This document shows positions 37,147-46,313 of a DNA stretch of 64,000 nt, piece by piece. The notes below the pieces were generated by a model that did no database searches, was not told where the DNA came from, and saw only the letters and a program-made list of their open reading frames with translations. The position numbers and the translations under genes are program-made. The stretch is from contig NZ_BEWM01000002.1 in the NCBI RefSeq assembly GCF_002723935.1, positions 62,001-126,000 of the forward strand, written 5' to 3'. Each line of letters starts with the position of its first letter. Position 1 is the stretch's first letter. The stretch is from Gluconobacter cerinus. Lineage in GTDB: Bacteria > Pseudomonadota > Alphaproteobacteria > Acetobacterales > Acetobacteraceae.

Positions 37147-38202
37147 ATGCGGATATTGTTGACAGGCGGTTGCGGCTTCATAGGTTCAGCCGTGGTGCGT
37201 CATATTATCAGAAACACCGAACACAGCGTGCTGAATGTAGACTGCATGACGTATGCAGCTTCTGAAGATACCGTAGCCGAAGTCGCTTCTGATCCGCGTT
37301 ATTCCCACGCACGGGCGAACATCGTAAACGGCGTTGAAATGCAGCGCCTCTTTGAGGAATATCGCCCGGATGCCGTCATGCATCTGGCTGCTGAAAGCCA
37401 TGTAGACCGTTCGATTGATGGTCCTGGCGTTTTCATCCAGACAAATATTGTTGGCACTTATTCTCTTCTTGAAGCTGCCCGGAAATACTGGAGCAGCCTT
37501 GGGAATGATGAGAAAGCGGCTTTCCGTTTCCACCATATTTCAACGGATGAAGTGTTTGGCCACCTTGAGCCAAATGATCCGCCATTTACTGAAACAACCC
37601 CTTACGACCCTCGCAGCCCTTACTCCGCTTCAAAAGCCTCTTCCGATCATCTGGTTCGCGCCTGGTATCACACCTATGGCCTGCCAACTTTCGTCACCAA
37701 CACAACCAACAACTATGGCATCTGGCACTTCCCGGAAAAGCTCATTCCGCTCGTGACCATCAACGCCATTGAAGGTCGCGAATTGCCGGTTTACGGCAAA
37801 GGTGAAAACATCCGCGACTGGCTGTTTGTTGAAGACCACGCTGAAGCCCTCGTCCGCGCTGTCGAAATCGGCGAGCCGGGAGAGACTTACGCTATTGGTG
37901 CCCGTCAGCCCCGGACGAACCTGGAAGTCGTCAAGAAAATCTGCGCTGTTCTGGACGAACTTCTTCCTGACCCGGAAGGCCCGCGTGAACGTCTGATCCG
38001 CTATGTGACAGATCGCCCCGGCCATGACTTCCGTTATGAGATTGATCCGTCCCACGCCGAGAAAGAGCTGGACTGGAAAGCCAAGAACGACTTCGAAACC
38101 GGCATCCGCAAAACGGTTCAGTGGTATCTCGACAACCGTGACTGGTGGGAAGGAATCCGCTCCAAGCGTTACACGGGACAGCGACTGGGAACACGCTCAT
38201 GA
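37147..38202 (+). CDS. rfbB: dTDP-glucose 4,6-dehydratase
   Basis: RfbB converts dTDP-glucose to dTDP-4-keto-6-deoxyglucose in rhamnose synthesis. The 351-residue protein has the NAD-binding [14 protein letters not shown] and the family's [19 protein letters not shown]. The catalytic DE pair is in STDEVFGHL, and the YxxxK active site is in [15 protein letters not shown]. It ends with the start of rfbA (ATGA overlap at 38199). A candidate -35/-10 (TTGCGC, 16 bp, TAAGAT) lies in the 146-bp gap upstream, shared with the divergent PLP-type gene. Confidence 0.96.
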   Translation: MRILLTGGCGFIGSAVVRHIIRNTEHSVLNVDCMTYAASEDTVAEVASDPRYSHARANIVNGVEMQRLFEEYRPDAVMHLAAESHVDRSIDGPGVFIQTNIVGTYSLLEAARKYWSSLGNDEKAAFRFHHISTDEVFGHLEPNDPPFTETTPYDPRSPYSASKASSDHLVRAWYHTYGLPTFVTNTTNNYGIWHFPEKLIPLVTINAIEGRELPVYGKGENIRDWLFVEDHAEALVRAVEIGEPGETYAIGARQPRTNLEVVKKICAVLDELLPDPEGPRERLIRYVTDRPGHDFRYEIDPSHAEKELDWKAKNDFETGIRKTVQWYLDNRDWWEGIRSKRYTGQRLGTRS

Positions 38203-39095
38203 GCACGATCGAGACGAAGCCCATGAAGGGCATTATTCTGGCTGGTGGTTCAGGCACACGCCTGTATCCCATGACGCTTGCTTCCTCAAAGCAGCTCCTG
38301 CCGGTCTATGACAAGCCGATGATCTATTATCCTCTTTCCACGCTGATGCTGGCGGGAATCCGGGATATCATGATCATCACGACCCCGCATGACATGCCAC
38401 AGTTTCAGCGCCTTCTAGGCGATGGTTCACAGTTCGGCGTCAACTTTGAATACCGCATCCAGCCTTCCCCGGACGGTCTGGCCCAGGCATTCCTGATCGC
38501 GGAAGACTGGATCCAGGGAGCGCCTTGCGCACTCGCTCTTGGCGACAACCTGATCTTCTCCGAACATCTTGGTGTTCTGCTCCGTGCGGCATCGAACCGT
38601 CCGGAAGGGGCAACCGTGTTCGCCTATCAGGTCCGCGATCCAGAACGTTATGGTGTGGTGTCGTTTGATGAAAGCGGTCGGGCCCTGAAGGTTGAGGAAA
38701 AGCCGTCCGAGCCAGAGTCTCACTGGGCCATCACAGGTCTGTATTTCTATGATCACCGCGTTGTGGATTTTGCCAAAAAGGTAAAGCCTAGCCCTCGTGG
38801 GGAACTGGAAATCACTGACCTTAACCGGATGTATCTTGAAGAGGGAACGTTGCAGGTCGATCGCCTTGGGCGCGGCTGTGCCTGGCTTGACGCCGGCATG
38901 CCGGACAGCCTGATGCAGGCTGGAACCTTTGTTCAGACCATTCAGTCCCGTCAGGGTATGCTGGTTGGCTCACCTGCTGAAGTCGCGTTCCGCAACAAGT
39001 TCATCAACGCTGACCAGCTTCGTGCCCATGCGAAGAAAATGGGCAAGACAGAGCTCGGGCGTCTTCTACTTGAACTCGCGGACCACGCTTCCTGA
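38199..39095 (+). CDS. rfbA: Glucose-1-phosphate thymidylyltransferase
   Basis: RfbA makes dTDP-glucose from glucose-1-phosphate and dTTP, the first step to dTDP-rhamnose. The 298-residue protein has the nucleotidyltransferase motif [20 protein letters not shown] with the [17 protein letters not shown] that follows. The catalytic metal site is in ALGDNLIF and the substrate region in EEKP. The ATG at 38199 is chosen because it overlaps rfbB by 4 bp; the longer frame to 38145 lies inside rfbB. A terminator follows. Confidence 0.96.
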   Translation: MSTIETKPMKGIILAGGSGTRLYPMTLASSKQLLPVYDKPMIYYPLSTLMLAGIRDIMIITTPHDMPQFQRLLGDGSQFGVNFEYRIQPSPDGLAQAFLIAEDWIQGAPCALALGDNLIFSEHLGVLLRAASNRPEGATVFAYQVRDPERYGVVSFDESGRALKVEEKPSEPESHWAITGLYFYDHRVVDFAKKVKPSPRGELEITDLNRMYLEEGTLQVDRLGRGCAWLDAGMPDSLMQAGTFVQTIQSRQGMLVGSPAEVAFRNKFINADQLRAHAKKMGKTELGRLLLELADHAS

Positions 39096-39107
39096 AATAA
39101 AAACCCC

Positions 39108-39140
39108 AAACGCTGTCTGATTTTTCAGACAGCGTTTTTT
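39108..39140 (+). terminator. Rho-independent terminator between rfbA and rfbC
   Basis: A 13-bp perfect stem (AAACGCTGTCTGA / TCAGACAGCGTTT), TTTT loop and T-run lies 12 bp after rfbA. It may reduce readthrough into rfbC. Confidence 0.9.
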
Positions 39141-39200
39141 CGGAGGCAATCTCTATTTGGCCTCCAGTTCTCAAACGTCATTTATAAAAAGGAATTTGTT

Positions 39201-39764
39201 ATGAAGGTTGAACGTCTCGCCATTCCCGACGTCATTCTTGTCACGCCGCCGCGTTTTAGTGACAACCGGGGTTTCTTTTCAGAAACTTACAATTTCGATC
39301 GTATGACGGAAGCGGGCATCAACCTTCCTTTTGTTCAGGACAATCAGAGCCTGTCCTGCGAGAAAGGCGTTGTGCGCGGGCTTCACTGCCAGCTTGCCCC
39401 CTATGAGCAGGGAAAGCTGGTTCGTGTAACGCGCGGCGCAATCTGGGATGTTGCTGTAGATGCCCGCACAGGCTCCCCGACCTACGGTCAGTGGGTAGCT
39501 GCAGAGCTGTCTGCTGAAAATTGGTCTCAGCTCTGGGTTCCGCCGGGCTTTCTGCATGGTTTCGTGACTCTCGAAGAGAACACGGAAGTTCAGTACAAAT
39601 GCACATCGCTTTACAGCAAGGTTTCCGAGCGCGCCGTCATCTGGAACTGCCCGGACCTGAACATCGATTGGCCCATCGCCGAAGAAGAGGCTATCCTTTC
39701 CGACAAGGATAAGATCGCTCCGCACTTCTCCGCAGCCAAGGGCTGGTTCTCTTACGAAAAGTGA
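39201..39764 (+). CDS. rfbC: dTDP-4-dehydrorhamnose 3,5-epimerase
   Basis: RfbC epimerises dTDP-4-keto-6-deoxyglucose at C3 and C5. The 187-residue protein is a cupin with FVQDNQSLSCEKGVVRGLHCQ, whose Arg-Gly-Leu-His carries the catalytic His. It also has VRVTRGAIWDVAVDARTGSPTYGQW and VPPGFLHGFVTLEENTEVQYKCT. AAAAGGAA lies just upstream of the ATG. It follows a terminator, so it may have its own promoter; rfbD follows closely. Confidence 0.96.
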   Translation: MKVERLAIPDVILVTPPRFSDNRGFFSETYNFDRMTEAGINLPFVQDNQSLSCEKGVVRGLHCQLAPYEQGKLVRVTRGAIWDVAVDARTGSPTYGQWVAAELSAENWSQLWVPPGFLHGFVTLEENTEVQYKCTSLYSKVSERAVIWNCPDLNIDWPIAEEEAILSDKDKIAPHFSAAKGWFSYEK

Positions 39765-39772
39765 GTCGCATT

Positions 39773-40663
39773 ATGTCCAGCACAGGTCCTATCCTCGTCA
39801 CGGGCGGCAATGGCCAGCTTGCGACGTCTCTTGCGAACATCGGGGGTGATCAGATCATCCGTGTTGGGCGCCCTGAATTCGACTTCGACAAGCCGGAAAC
39901 CATTTCCGCAGCTATCGAAAAATACCGCCCTGAAGCTGTCGTGAATGCAGCTGCCTGGACGGCCGTTGATCTGGCAGAAACGGAAAAAGCTGGAGCCGAA
40001 CGCGCCAACTGCTCCGGCCCCAAGGCGCTCGCGGAAGCCTGCGCAAAGGCCGACATTCCGTTCATCCACGTTTCAACGGACTATGTTTTCTCAGGTGACA
40101 AGGGATCTCCTTACACGGAAGAGGATCCTACCAGCCCTGAAACAGTCTATGGCAGCACAAAGGCTGACGGCGAACAGGCTGTTCTGGCGGCAAACCCAAA
40201 GAGCATCATCCTTCGGACCTCTTGGGTTTACTCCGCGCACGGCAAAAATTTCGTCAAGACCATGATCAATGCTGGCGCCAAAAATCCGGCGCTCAAGGTT
40301 GTTGGCGACCAAAGCGGCAACCCCACCAGTTCTGACGATCTGGCTGACGCTATTCTCGCTATTCTGGCCCTCATCGAGAAAGATGGCTGGAAGCCGGAAT
40401 TTGCTGGCATCTATCATGCCAGCGGCACAGGCGAGACGACGTGGCACGGTCTGGCTGTCGCTGCACTGGAAGAAGCAGAAAAGCATGGTCAATCCATGCC
40501 AACAGTCAGTGCAATCCGGACTGAAGACTGGCCGACCCCGGCCAAGCGTCCACAGGATTCACGGCTGGACTGTTCAAAACTTCATCGTGTGTTTGGCGTT
40601 CGGTTGCCTGAATGGCGTGAAAGCGTCGCACGGACAGTCCACCGCCTTTTCGCTGCGATCTGA
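39773..40663 (+). CDS. rfbD: dTDP-4-dehydrorhamnose reductase
   Basis: RfbD makes dTDP-L-rhamnose with NADPH. The 296-residue SDR protein has GGNGQLATSLANIG at the N-terminus, STDYVFSGDKGSPYTEEDP, and the active-site YxxxK in VYGSTKADGEQAVL. It ends in the typical RPQDSRLDCSKL. The start at 39773 is preferred; GTG 39761 would overlap the rfbC stop and extend the N-terminus by 4 residues. It completes the rhamnose pathway. Confidence 0.95.
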   Translation: MSSTGPILVTGGNGQLATSLANIGGDQIIRVGRPEFDFDKPETISAAIEKYRPEAVVNAAAWTAVDLAETEKAGAERANCSGPKALAEACAKADIPFIHVSTDYVFSGDKGSPYTEEDPTSPETVYGSTKADGEQAVLAANPKSIILRTSWVYSAHGKNFVKTMINAGAKNPALKVVGDQSGNPTSSDDLADAILAILALIEKDGWKPEFAGIYHASGTGETTWHGLAVAALEEAEKHGQSMPTVSAIRTEDWPTPAKRPQDSRLDCSKLHRVFGVRLPEWRESVARTVHRLFAAI

Positions 40664-40669
40664 AAAAAT

Positions 40670-40699
40670 GGGTCATCCAGCAATTACGCAGGATGACCC
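40670..40699. repeat. 9-bp inverted repeat after rfbD
   Basis: GGGTCATCC (40670-40678) and GGATGACCC (40691-40699) pair perfectly with a 12-nt loop. The A6 just before it means it is a T-tailed terminator only for minus-strand transcription; on the plus strand it lacks a T-run. It may limit antisense entry or act as an RNA processing site. Confidence 0.5.
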
Positions 40700-40739
40700 T
40701 CCTGCCCTGCTTCCCTGACCCGTCTTAACCAAGGATATT

Positions 40740-41750
40740 ATGTCTTCTCCCCACTCCGGCATTCGCCGCTGGAACCCACAAATGATACGGGGAGGAGCAA
40801 GCCAGACCGCCGACAGGACAGACCGTGTCGCCATTCTACTGTCCTTGCATAACGGCGAAACCTATCTCAACGCACAACTCGACAGCATTCTCGCCCAGAC
40901 CCATACCGATTGGGTCCTTTACTGGCGTGATGACGGATCAACTGATGCATCCCGTGTGATCATGCTCTCATTTGAAGAGCATCGCGGACACGGGCGTTGC
41001 GTCGAAATTACATCCGTCATGGGCAATATGGGCGTGACGGGGTCTTATCTGCATCTTCTGGATTCCATTCCTCCAACGCCATTCGTAGCGTTCGCGGACC
41101 AGGATGACGTCTGGCAGCCTCAAAAGCTGGAATGGGCGCTGGAATGGCTCCAGAAACAGCCGCTCGACGTGCCAGCATTATACTGTGCCCGTCAGTATCT
41201 GACAGATTCTTCGCTCAACGTGTTCAGTAAGTCGGCGTCCCTCAGCAGAGCCCCTGACTTTGCATCCGCTCTGACGCAAAACATCGCAACCGGGCATACG
41301 GTTGTTATCAACGCGGCGACATATGAGCTTTTATATGAGCGACTGCCTCCGCCCTTCATCCTGCATGACTGGTGGGCTTATCTCGTTACGATGGCCTCTG
41401 GCGGTAAAGTCTTTTTTGATGAGCGGTGTGTCAGCTACTATCGCCAGCACGCGCGCAATACCGTCGGGGCAAAACGCTCGCTTCTCAGCCGCGGCTTAAG
41501 TGCTCTCAGACGCGGACCCGGCGTCTTCATGACGATCTTTGAGTCCAATGTTCAGCATCTGCTCCATGAGCCAGATATCCTGACAGAAGACGCACAGACC
41601 CTTCTGTCAGAACTGGCCGGAGCCCGGACGTTAAGAGCCAGAATCAAAATCCTCTGGAAGCGAAGAGAGCTTCAACGCCAGACACGTTGTGAGACCGCTA
41701 TTTTCCGTCTCTGGTTTCTTCTCGCGGTCCGACAGCCGTCTCAAGGCTGA
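40740..41750 (+). CDS. Family 2 glycosyltransferase
   Basis: A GT-A fold glycosyltransferase, probably acting in surface polysaccharide synthesis, perhaps transferring rhamnose. The 336-residue protein has the nucleotide-sugar motif WRDDGSTDASR, the catalytic ADQDDVWQPQKLEWAL region (DQDD with the metal-binding Asp), and a C-terminal amphipathic tail. AAGGATATT precedes the ATG. It follows the rhamnose genes on the same strand, which supports this substrate but does not prove it. Confidence 0.85.
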   Translation: MSSPHSGIRRWNPQMIRGGASQTADRTDRVAILLSLHNGETYLNAQLDSILAQTHTDWVLYWRDDGSTDASRVIMLSFEEHRGHGRCVEITSVMGNMGVTGSYLHLLDSIPPTPFVAFADQDDVWQPQKLEWALEWLQKQPLDVPALYCARQYLTDSSLNVFSKSASLSRAPDFASALTQNIATGHTVVINAATYELLYERLPPPFILHDWWAYLVTMASGGKVFFDERCVSYYRQHARNTVGAKRSLLSRGLSALRRGPGVFMTIFESNVQHLLHEPDILTEDAQTLLSELAGARTLRARIKILWKRRELQRQTRCETAIFRLWFLLAVRQPSQG

Positions 41751-42184
41751 ATATGTAGCTCGCGCCGCATGGCGTCTATGAAGGCCCCGTCATGCTCAAG
41801 ACTGAATGGGCGTGCAGACGCATAATCATAAGCGATACTGGCTGCCTTGATGCGTAGGTCCTCAGGTTCTGAGGCATACCGCGGAACTATATGCGTATGA
41901 AGAGACGGTGCCAGATTACACCATGTTTCGTAATTGATGCGATTTGAGGCGGTAAGAGCCAGAAGAGCATCCCCGACAGCGGCGACATCCAGAAGATATT
42001 GAATCCGCTCCTCACCTTTCAGGTCATTCAGGGAAGGCACAACAGGATCGGCGAGGAGTTGGCAATATCCTGCAAGAGGCTGCGTCTCACCAATAACAAG
42101 CCAGCCAGATTTCATACGCCCAATGACAAACGGGTTGCTGCCACTTCGCGCGGCAACAACCCGTTTTGCAATAACATCCAACAT
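41741..42184 (-). CDS. HIT-family hydrolase
   Basis: A 147-residue histidine triad protein with HTHIVPRY near residue 95 (H-X-H-X-X-P-R pattern, a partial HIT motif). Members hydrolyse dinucleoside polyphosphates or nucleotide conjugates. The third His of the triad is not visible, so activity is uncertain. AAGGGAAA precedes the ATG. It overlaps the tail of the convergent glycosyltransferase gene by 10 bp. Confidence 0.75.
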   Translation of the reverse strand: MLDVIAKRVVAARSGSNPFVIGRMKSGWLVIGETQPLAGYCQLLADPVVPSLNDLKGEERIQYLLDVAAVGDALLALTASNRINYETWCNLAPSLHTHIVPRYASEPEDLRIKAASIAYDYASARPFSLEHDGAFIDAMRRELHIQP

Positions 42185-42213
42185 GCATGTTTCCCTTCAA
42201 AAAGGGAAAGCTA

Positions 42214-43701
42214 TCATGCCGCGGAACGTGCGTCCTCTTCATCCTCTTCCGGCACAATACGCTTGTTGTCGCGAGTGGGCCGGAAACGGTTTTCCACCAG
42301 AGCGTCTTCAATATCTTCGAGAGAGGCACCGGATGTTTCTGGGACGAAGAAAAAGACAAAAATGACCGAAGCCAGATTGACGAGGGCATAAAACCACATC
42401 GTCCATGTCAGACCAATTCCCTCTGCCATCGTAAGAGCCGTGCTGGTGACGAGCAGGTCAGCCCCCCACAGGGTAGCGGCATGCAGGGAGGTCGCCTGTC
42501 CGCGCATGGACAGCGGGAACATTTCAGCACCCAGCAGCCAGCCACAGACCTGAATGCCACCCGAGTTGAACATCATGAACAGCAGCAGGAACGCGACGAT
42601 CAGATATGATCCTGCACTACCTGCGGCAGGGTGCAGCATGAACATGATACCCAGACCAACCAGCGAGAGTGCTGCCCCTGGCCCCATGATCAACATCAAA
42701 CGACGCCGGCCAATCCTGTCCACAAAGAGACAGCCCAGAATGGTCATGATGCAATAAACGATCGCAACACCAAGCGATGCCCAGAGCGCTGACGAAGCTC
42801 CGAAACCAGCATCATTCAAAAATGTCGGGGCGTAGTAGATCATCATCTCCAGGCCACCACACTGGGTAAAGAATGCTACACCCAGTGCTGCGACGAGAGC
42901 CGGTCGAACCCAAGGCTGGAAAAGACCATGCCACCCCCGGTTCTCCTGCTTGATGCCCTCTGCATTCTCACGAATGGCCTCAACTTCTTTGCGAACTGCC
43001 CTTTTTGTGGTGCGGATACGGCTAAGGTGAAGAATGGCATTCTTCATGCCTTCATTCTCAGCAGACCAGCGCGGGCTTTTTGGCATGAAGAACATGGATA
43101 CAAAGACAAGGAAAGCCGGTATCGCGGCAATCCCCACCATAGGGCGCCAGCCCCAGTTCGTGCGCTGTGTAAGACCGATGATATTGGCAATCAGAATACC
43201 GAGGCCGATCGCCACGTTGAACATCGTCACAAGGCTTCCCCGCCGTTCCTGGGGGGCCAGCTCCGAAATATACATCGGCACAACCTGTGTGGAACCACCG
43301 ACGGCAAGTCCAAGCACAAATCGTGCAGCAATGAGGCTCCATACATCCGGAGAGAAAGCGCACGCTGTCGCGCCAAGAACAAAGACACCACTCACGAGAC
43401 ACGTTGTGGTGCGCCGTCCGAATTTTTCTGAGAGAGACCCGGCCACGAAGGCGCCGAATACTGCTCCAAGAAGAATAGCAGAAGCGACACTTTCTTTCAT
43501 TGTAGAGTTCAGATGAAAATCATCGCCAATCAAAGGCAATGTGCCGGAGATGATGCCTGTGTCGTAGCCGTAGAGGCCACCGCAGATTGCAGCAACCATG
43601 GCTGCAAGCATCAGGATCAATTTCGCGTTCGGGGAGACCTCAACCTGTGAGAGGTCTATCTTTTCACGAGCAGGTCGAGATGTTTTTGTATCATTTGGCA
43701 T
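42214..43701 (-). CDS. Sugar/proton symporter (MFS sugar porter family)
   Basis: A sugar porter with 12 predicted membrane helices. Motifs include GLYGYDTGIISGTLPLI after helix 1, SEKFGRRTTTCLVSG, and RFVLGLAVGGSTQVVPMYISELAPQERRG in the middle of the N-half. The loop motif PKSPRW (PESPR-like) and a C-terminal FVPETSGASLEDIE complete the signature. These are diagnostic of the SP family (XylE/GalP type). The protein (495 residues) starts at ATG 43701; the frame extends upstream to 43722. The sugar is not predictable; the C-terminal tail is charged. Confidence 0.92.
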   Translation of the reverse strand: MPNDTKTSRPAREKIDLSQVEVSPNAKLILMLAAMVAAICGGLYGYDTGIISGTLPLIGDDFHLNSTMKESVASAILLGAVFGAFVAGSLSEKFGRRTTTCLVSGVFVLGATACAFSPDVWSLIAARFVLGLAVGGSTQVVPMYISELAPQERRGSLVTMFNVAIGLGILIANIIGLTQRTNWGWRPMVGIAAIPAFLVFVSMFFMPKSPRWSAENEGMKNAILHLSRIRTTKRAVRKEVEAIRENAEGIKQENRGWHGLFQPWVRPALVAALGVAFFTQCGGLEMMIYYAPTFLNDAGFGASSALWASLGVAIVYCIMTILGCLFVDRIGRRRLMLIMGPGAALSLVGLGIMFMLHPAAGSAGSYLIVAFLLLFMMFNSGGIQVCGWLLGAEMFPLSMRGQATSLHAATLWGADLLVTSTALTMAEGIGLTWTMWFYALVNLASVIFVFFFVPETSGASLEDIEDALVENRFRPTRDNKRIVPEEDEEDARSAA

Positions 43702-43838
43702 AATGACATTAACATATCGCAATCTATTCAGTTTTTCCGCATTTTTCTATTTTTTTGAAAATTAAGTGAACTTCCACTTATTGTGGCCACGAAAATCAGA
43801 ATTCTATATGAATATCAGGACTGCTCCGGAGACCTTCT

Positions 43839-43967
43839 ATGCTGACGCCCACACCCGATACCACCCGTGATGTGCCCTATATTTCTGGTAGAATCCTGAT
43901 CATCATGCACATCTGTATCGTTGCTTTCATCGTGTTCGTGCACTGGTTCGCCGGATCCCTTAATTAG
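43839..43967 (+). CDS. Possible small membrane protein (42 aa)
   Basis: A 42-codon frame from ATG 43839 has a Shine-Dalgarno (CCGGAGA) eight bases upstream. It encodes a short polar N-terminus and one long hydrophobic helix (ISGRILIIMHICIVAFIVFV), ending HWFAGSLN. It would be a single-pass membrane protein. It overlaps the end of znuB on the other strand by 8 bp. It is unrecognised; a small subunit of a membrane complex is a possibility. Confidence 0.5.
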   Translation: MLTPTPDTTRDVPYISGRILIIMHICIVAFIVFVHWFAGSLN

Positions 43968-44766
43968 TCCGCAGCCTCGTCCAGAGGTTCGCCAATCCAT
44001 AAAAAATCCCTGCTCCCAACCCAATCCAGAATGGAATGGGGATATCCGTTATCCAGGACAGCATCAGACCACCCCAGGACAGGACAAGAGCGAGCAATAC
44101 GGAAACCAGTAGTCCCATCGCCGGGCATAGCCCTAGCCTCAATGCCGTAGCCGCCGGGCCAATCATGAGACTGAAGGCCAGCAATGCTCCGGAGACTTCG
44201 GCACATGCTGAACAGGCCAAAGCTGCTACAGCCATAAATCCAAGGGACGTCAGGCGCACAGGAACACCACGTGCACGCGCCACTTCTGGCGTCAGGCTCG
44301 AAAACAGAAGCGGCCGTCCAAGAAAAACCAGCCCCAACAGACAGAGGGCCGTCACTCCAGCCAGAATGAACAGCGTTGGAGTGTCAATTCCGAGCACATC
44401 CCCAAATAGCAGTGTCGTCGCCATGCTGGAGGCTCCGTTGGCCTCATGCAGGAACCAGGTGCCCAGGCCAAGGCTGGCAGCAAGCACAAGGCCGATCGTA
44501 CTGTCTCTCTGAGGGGGAATTTTACCGCGTCCCTCACCTTCGCTTCCTATGGCAAGGCCTGCCAGAAGGCTGAAAGCAATCATTCCAAAGAGAGGCGAAA
44601 CGCCAAGCCAGACTGCCCCTGCGGCTCCACTGAAGCCAATGTGGGACAGTGCATGGGCTGCAAAAGCCTGTCGCCGCAGGCTCAGAAACCATCCCACAGT
44701 TCCTGCGAGAACAGAGACGAGCGTGCATCCCAGAAATGCATGCCGCATGAATTCAAATTCGAACAT
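43960..44766 (-). CDS. znuB: Zinc ABC transporter permease
   Basis: ZnuB is the membrane subunit of the high-affinity zinc importer. The protein has about 8 predicted membrane helices. Its family signature is AAHALSHIGFSGAAGAVWLG, with GDVLGIDTPTLFIL further on, as in ZnuB/MntB permeases. The start at 44766 overlaps the end of znuC by about 14 bp; the frame extends to 44778. Metal choice (Zn over Mn) is inferred from the Zur-box upstream of the operon. Confidence 0.88.
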   Translation of the reverse strand: MFEFEFMRHAFLGCTLVSVLAGTVGWFLSLRRQAFAAHALSHIGFSGAAGAVWLGVSPLFGMIAFSLLAGLAIGSEGEGRGKIPPQRDSTIGLVLAASLGLGTWFLHEANGASSMATTLLFGDVLGIDTPTLFILAGVTALCLLGLVFLGRPLLFSSLTPEVARARGVPVRLTSLGFMAVAALACSACAEVSGALLAFSLMIGPAATALRLGLCPAMGLLVSVLLALVLSWGGLMLSWITDIPIPFWIGLGAGIFYGLANLWTRLRTN

Positions 44767-45421
44767 GCAACTCGCCATTTTCCAGAGCCAGAACGCGCGT
44801 TACTTTTCCTTCCAGCGCAGCAGTTTCATGAGATGTCATAAGGATTGAAACGCCAAGGGTCTGGGTGAGTGATACCAGCAGGGCAACAATCTGCTGCTGT
44901 GCGTCGTGATCCAGAGCGGCAAGGGGTTCGTCCAGAAGGAGCAGACCCGGTTGACCGGCAAGTGCCTGTGCCAGACAGACACGCTGTCGCTCTCCCCCTG
45001 ACAGATGTCCCAGAGGCCGTTTTGAGAAAGAGAGTGCTCCAGTCAGGGCAAGAAGCCTCTCGGCCTCCCTTTTTCTTTGACCAAAACGAACAGGCACACC
45101 CCAGCGCGCACCGTCCATGGCAGCCATCACATGACTGATCGCCGGGATCATGAGAGCCGCATCGCTCAAACCCTGCGGCATATATCCAATGCGTTCACAG
45201 GCCATTCCGGGTGGGAGACCGTCAATCAGGATCTGTCCTTTCTCAGGCCTTACAAGATCCAGACAAGCCCGCAGAACAGTCGATTTTCCTGCACCATTTC
45301 GTCCTGACAGAAGCGTAATGCCTTCAAGAGGCACGGTCAGGGAAACCTGATTTAAAACACGTGTCTGGCCTGCACAGAGGGTAATATTCTCAAGAACAAG
45401 GTTATCGGGACTGGCCATCAA
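44753..45421 (-). CDS. znuC: Zinc ABC transporter ATP-binding protein
   Basis: ZnuC is the ATPase of the zinc importer. The 222-residue protein has Walker A GRNGAGKST, the Q-loop near MPQGLSD, ABC signature LSGGERQRVCLAQAL, Walker B LLLLDEPLAALD, and the switch His in MTSHE. It overlaps znuA and znuB, so all three are co-translated. The start may be Met1 or Met2. Confidence 0.9.
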   Translation of the reverse strand: MMASPDNLVLENITLCAGQTRVLNQVSLTVPLEGITLLSGRNGAGKSTVLRACLDLVRPEKGQILIDGLPPGMACERIGYMPQGLSDAALMIPAISHVMAAMDGARWGVPVRFGQRKREAERLLALTGALSFSKRPLGHLSGGERQRVCLAQALAGQPGLLLLDEPLAALDHDAQQQIVALLVSLTQTLGVSILMTSHETAALEGKVTRVLALENGELHVRI

Positions 45422-46256
45422 GTGCCTGCTGAACGGACTGAAGGATCGACGAGACCCAGTCTTGCCATTGCTGGCTGACAGGGAGCGTCTCTCCTATCAT
45501 AACCAGCGGCAGACCGCTGCCCCTGGCCCGCTCTACCATACGGTCAATCTGTGGAGACCTGACGGCAGGATTGACGATCAGAAATCTGATCTGTCTGCTG
45601 TCGATTGCAGTTTCCAGTTGGGCCACATCACGCGGCGACGGTTCGCTATGATGCATGACCGACAGGGCGAACCCGGGGTCAATGATCCTGAGTCCCATCG
45701 TCTGGATCAGATCAGCTCCCACCGGTTCCATGACACCGATAATAGTCCCGTCGTGTTTCTGCCTGATGGCTGCTGTCTGGCCAGACAGAGCATCAACCTG
45801 AGTCAGAAAGCTCGTTAGGCGGCTACGAATATCCGTCTGATCCAAGCCCCGCGCTATAAACGCGTCCGCCACGGCTGAGGCCACTTTACGCACGGCGTTC
45901 AGATCGAGGAACAGATGCGGATTATCCCCTGCGCGCCATCCCGCTTCTTCTGCTGCAATAATCCGTGTTGCTGATGAAGGAGAAAAATGGACTGCCCAGT
46001 CATCGTAGGTCGCGCCATTCAAAACGATGACGCTGGCATGAGCCATGTTCCGCGCCATGGATGGCGTTGGCGTCAATTCATGGGGATCGATGCCCGGAGT
46101 TGAAATTAAAGACTGTGTCTGGACGGCCGGTCCACCAATCTGCGCTGCAATATTACACCAGGCTGCCTCGACGCAGACCACAGGCAGTGGAGCAGCATAC
46201 GCAAAAGGCGCAGTCAGAAGCGAACCAGCCAGAAACAGGGTTCGGACACAGCGCAT
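45402..46256 (-). CDS. znuA: Zinc ABC transporter substrate-binding protein
   Basis: ZnuA is the periplasmic zinc-binding protein. The 284-residue protein has a signal peptide (first ~21 residues). Cluster A-I features include GIDPHELTPTPSMARNMAHASVIVLNG and GDNPHLFLDLNAVRKVASAVAD with metal-ligand His residues, and later the EPVGADLIQTMGLRI block. There is no long His-rich loop, so it is a short form. It is first in the operon, 32 bp downstream of a Zur-type box. Confidence 0.88.
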   Translation of the reverse strand: MRCVRTLFLAGSLLTAPFAYAAPLPVVCVEAAWCNIAAQIGGPAVQTQSLISTPGIDPHELTPTPSMARNMAHASVIVLNGATYDDWAVHFSPSSATRIIAAEEAGWRAGDNPHLFLDLNAVRKVASAVADAFIARGLDQTDIRSRLTSFLTQVDALSGQTAAIRQKHDGTIIGVMEPVGADLIQTMGLRIIDPGFALSVMHHSEPSPRDVAQLETAIDSRQIRFLIVNPAVRSPQIDRMVERARGSGLPLVMIGETLPVSQQWQDWVSSILQSVQQALDGQSR

Positions 46257-46283
46257 GAGTTTCCCCGGACGGATGGAAAGGAA

Positions 46284-46305
46284 AAACGTTATAAGATAAC
46301 ATTCT
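46284..46305 (-). promoter_or_regulatory. Zur-box operator upstream of znuA
   Basis: GTTAT AAG ATAAC (46288-46300) is a perfect inverted repeat inside the longer AAACGTTATAAGATAACATTC. It closely resembles the zinc uptake regulator box of other proteobacteria (GTTATANNATAAC type). It lies 32 bp before the znuA start and supports zinc-starvation control. Confidence 0.75.
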
Positions 46306-46313
46306 TCCTTTGG

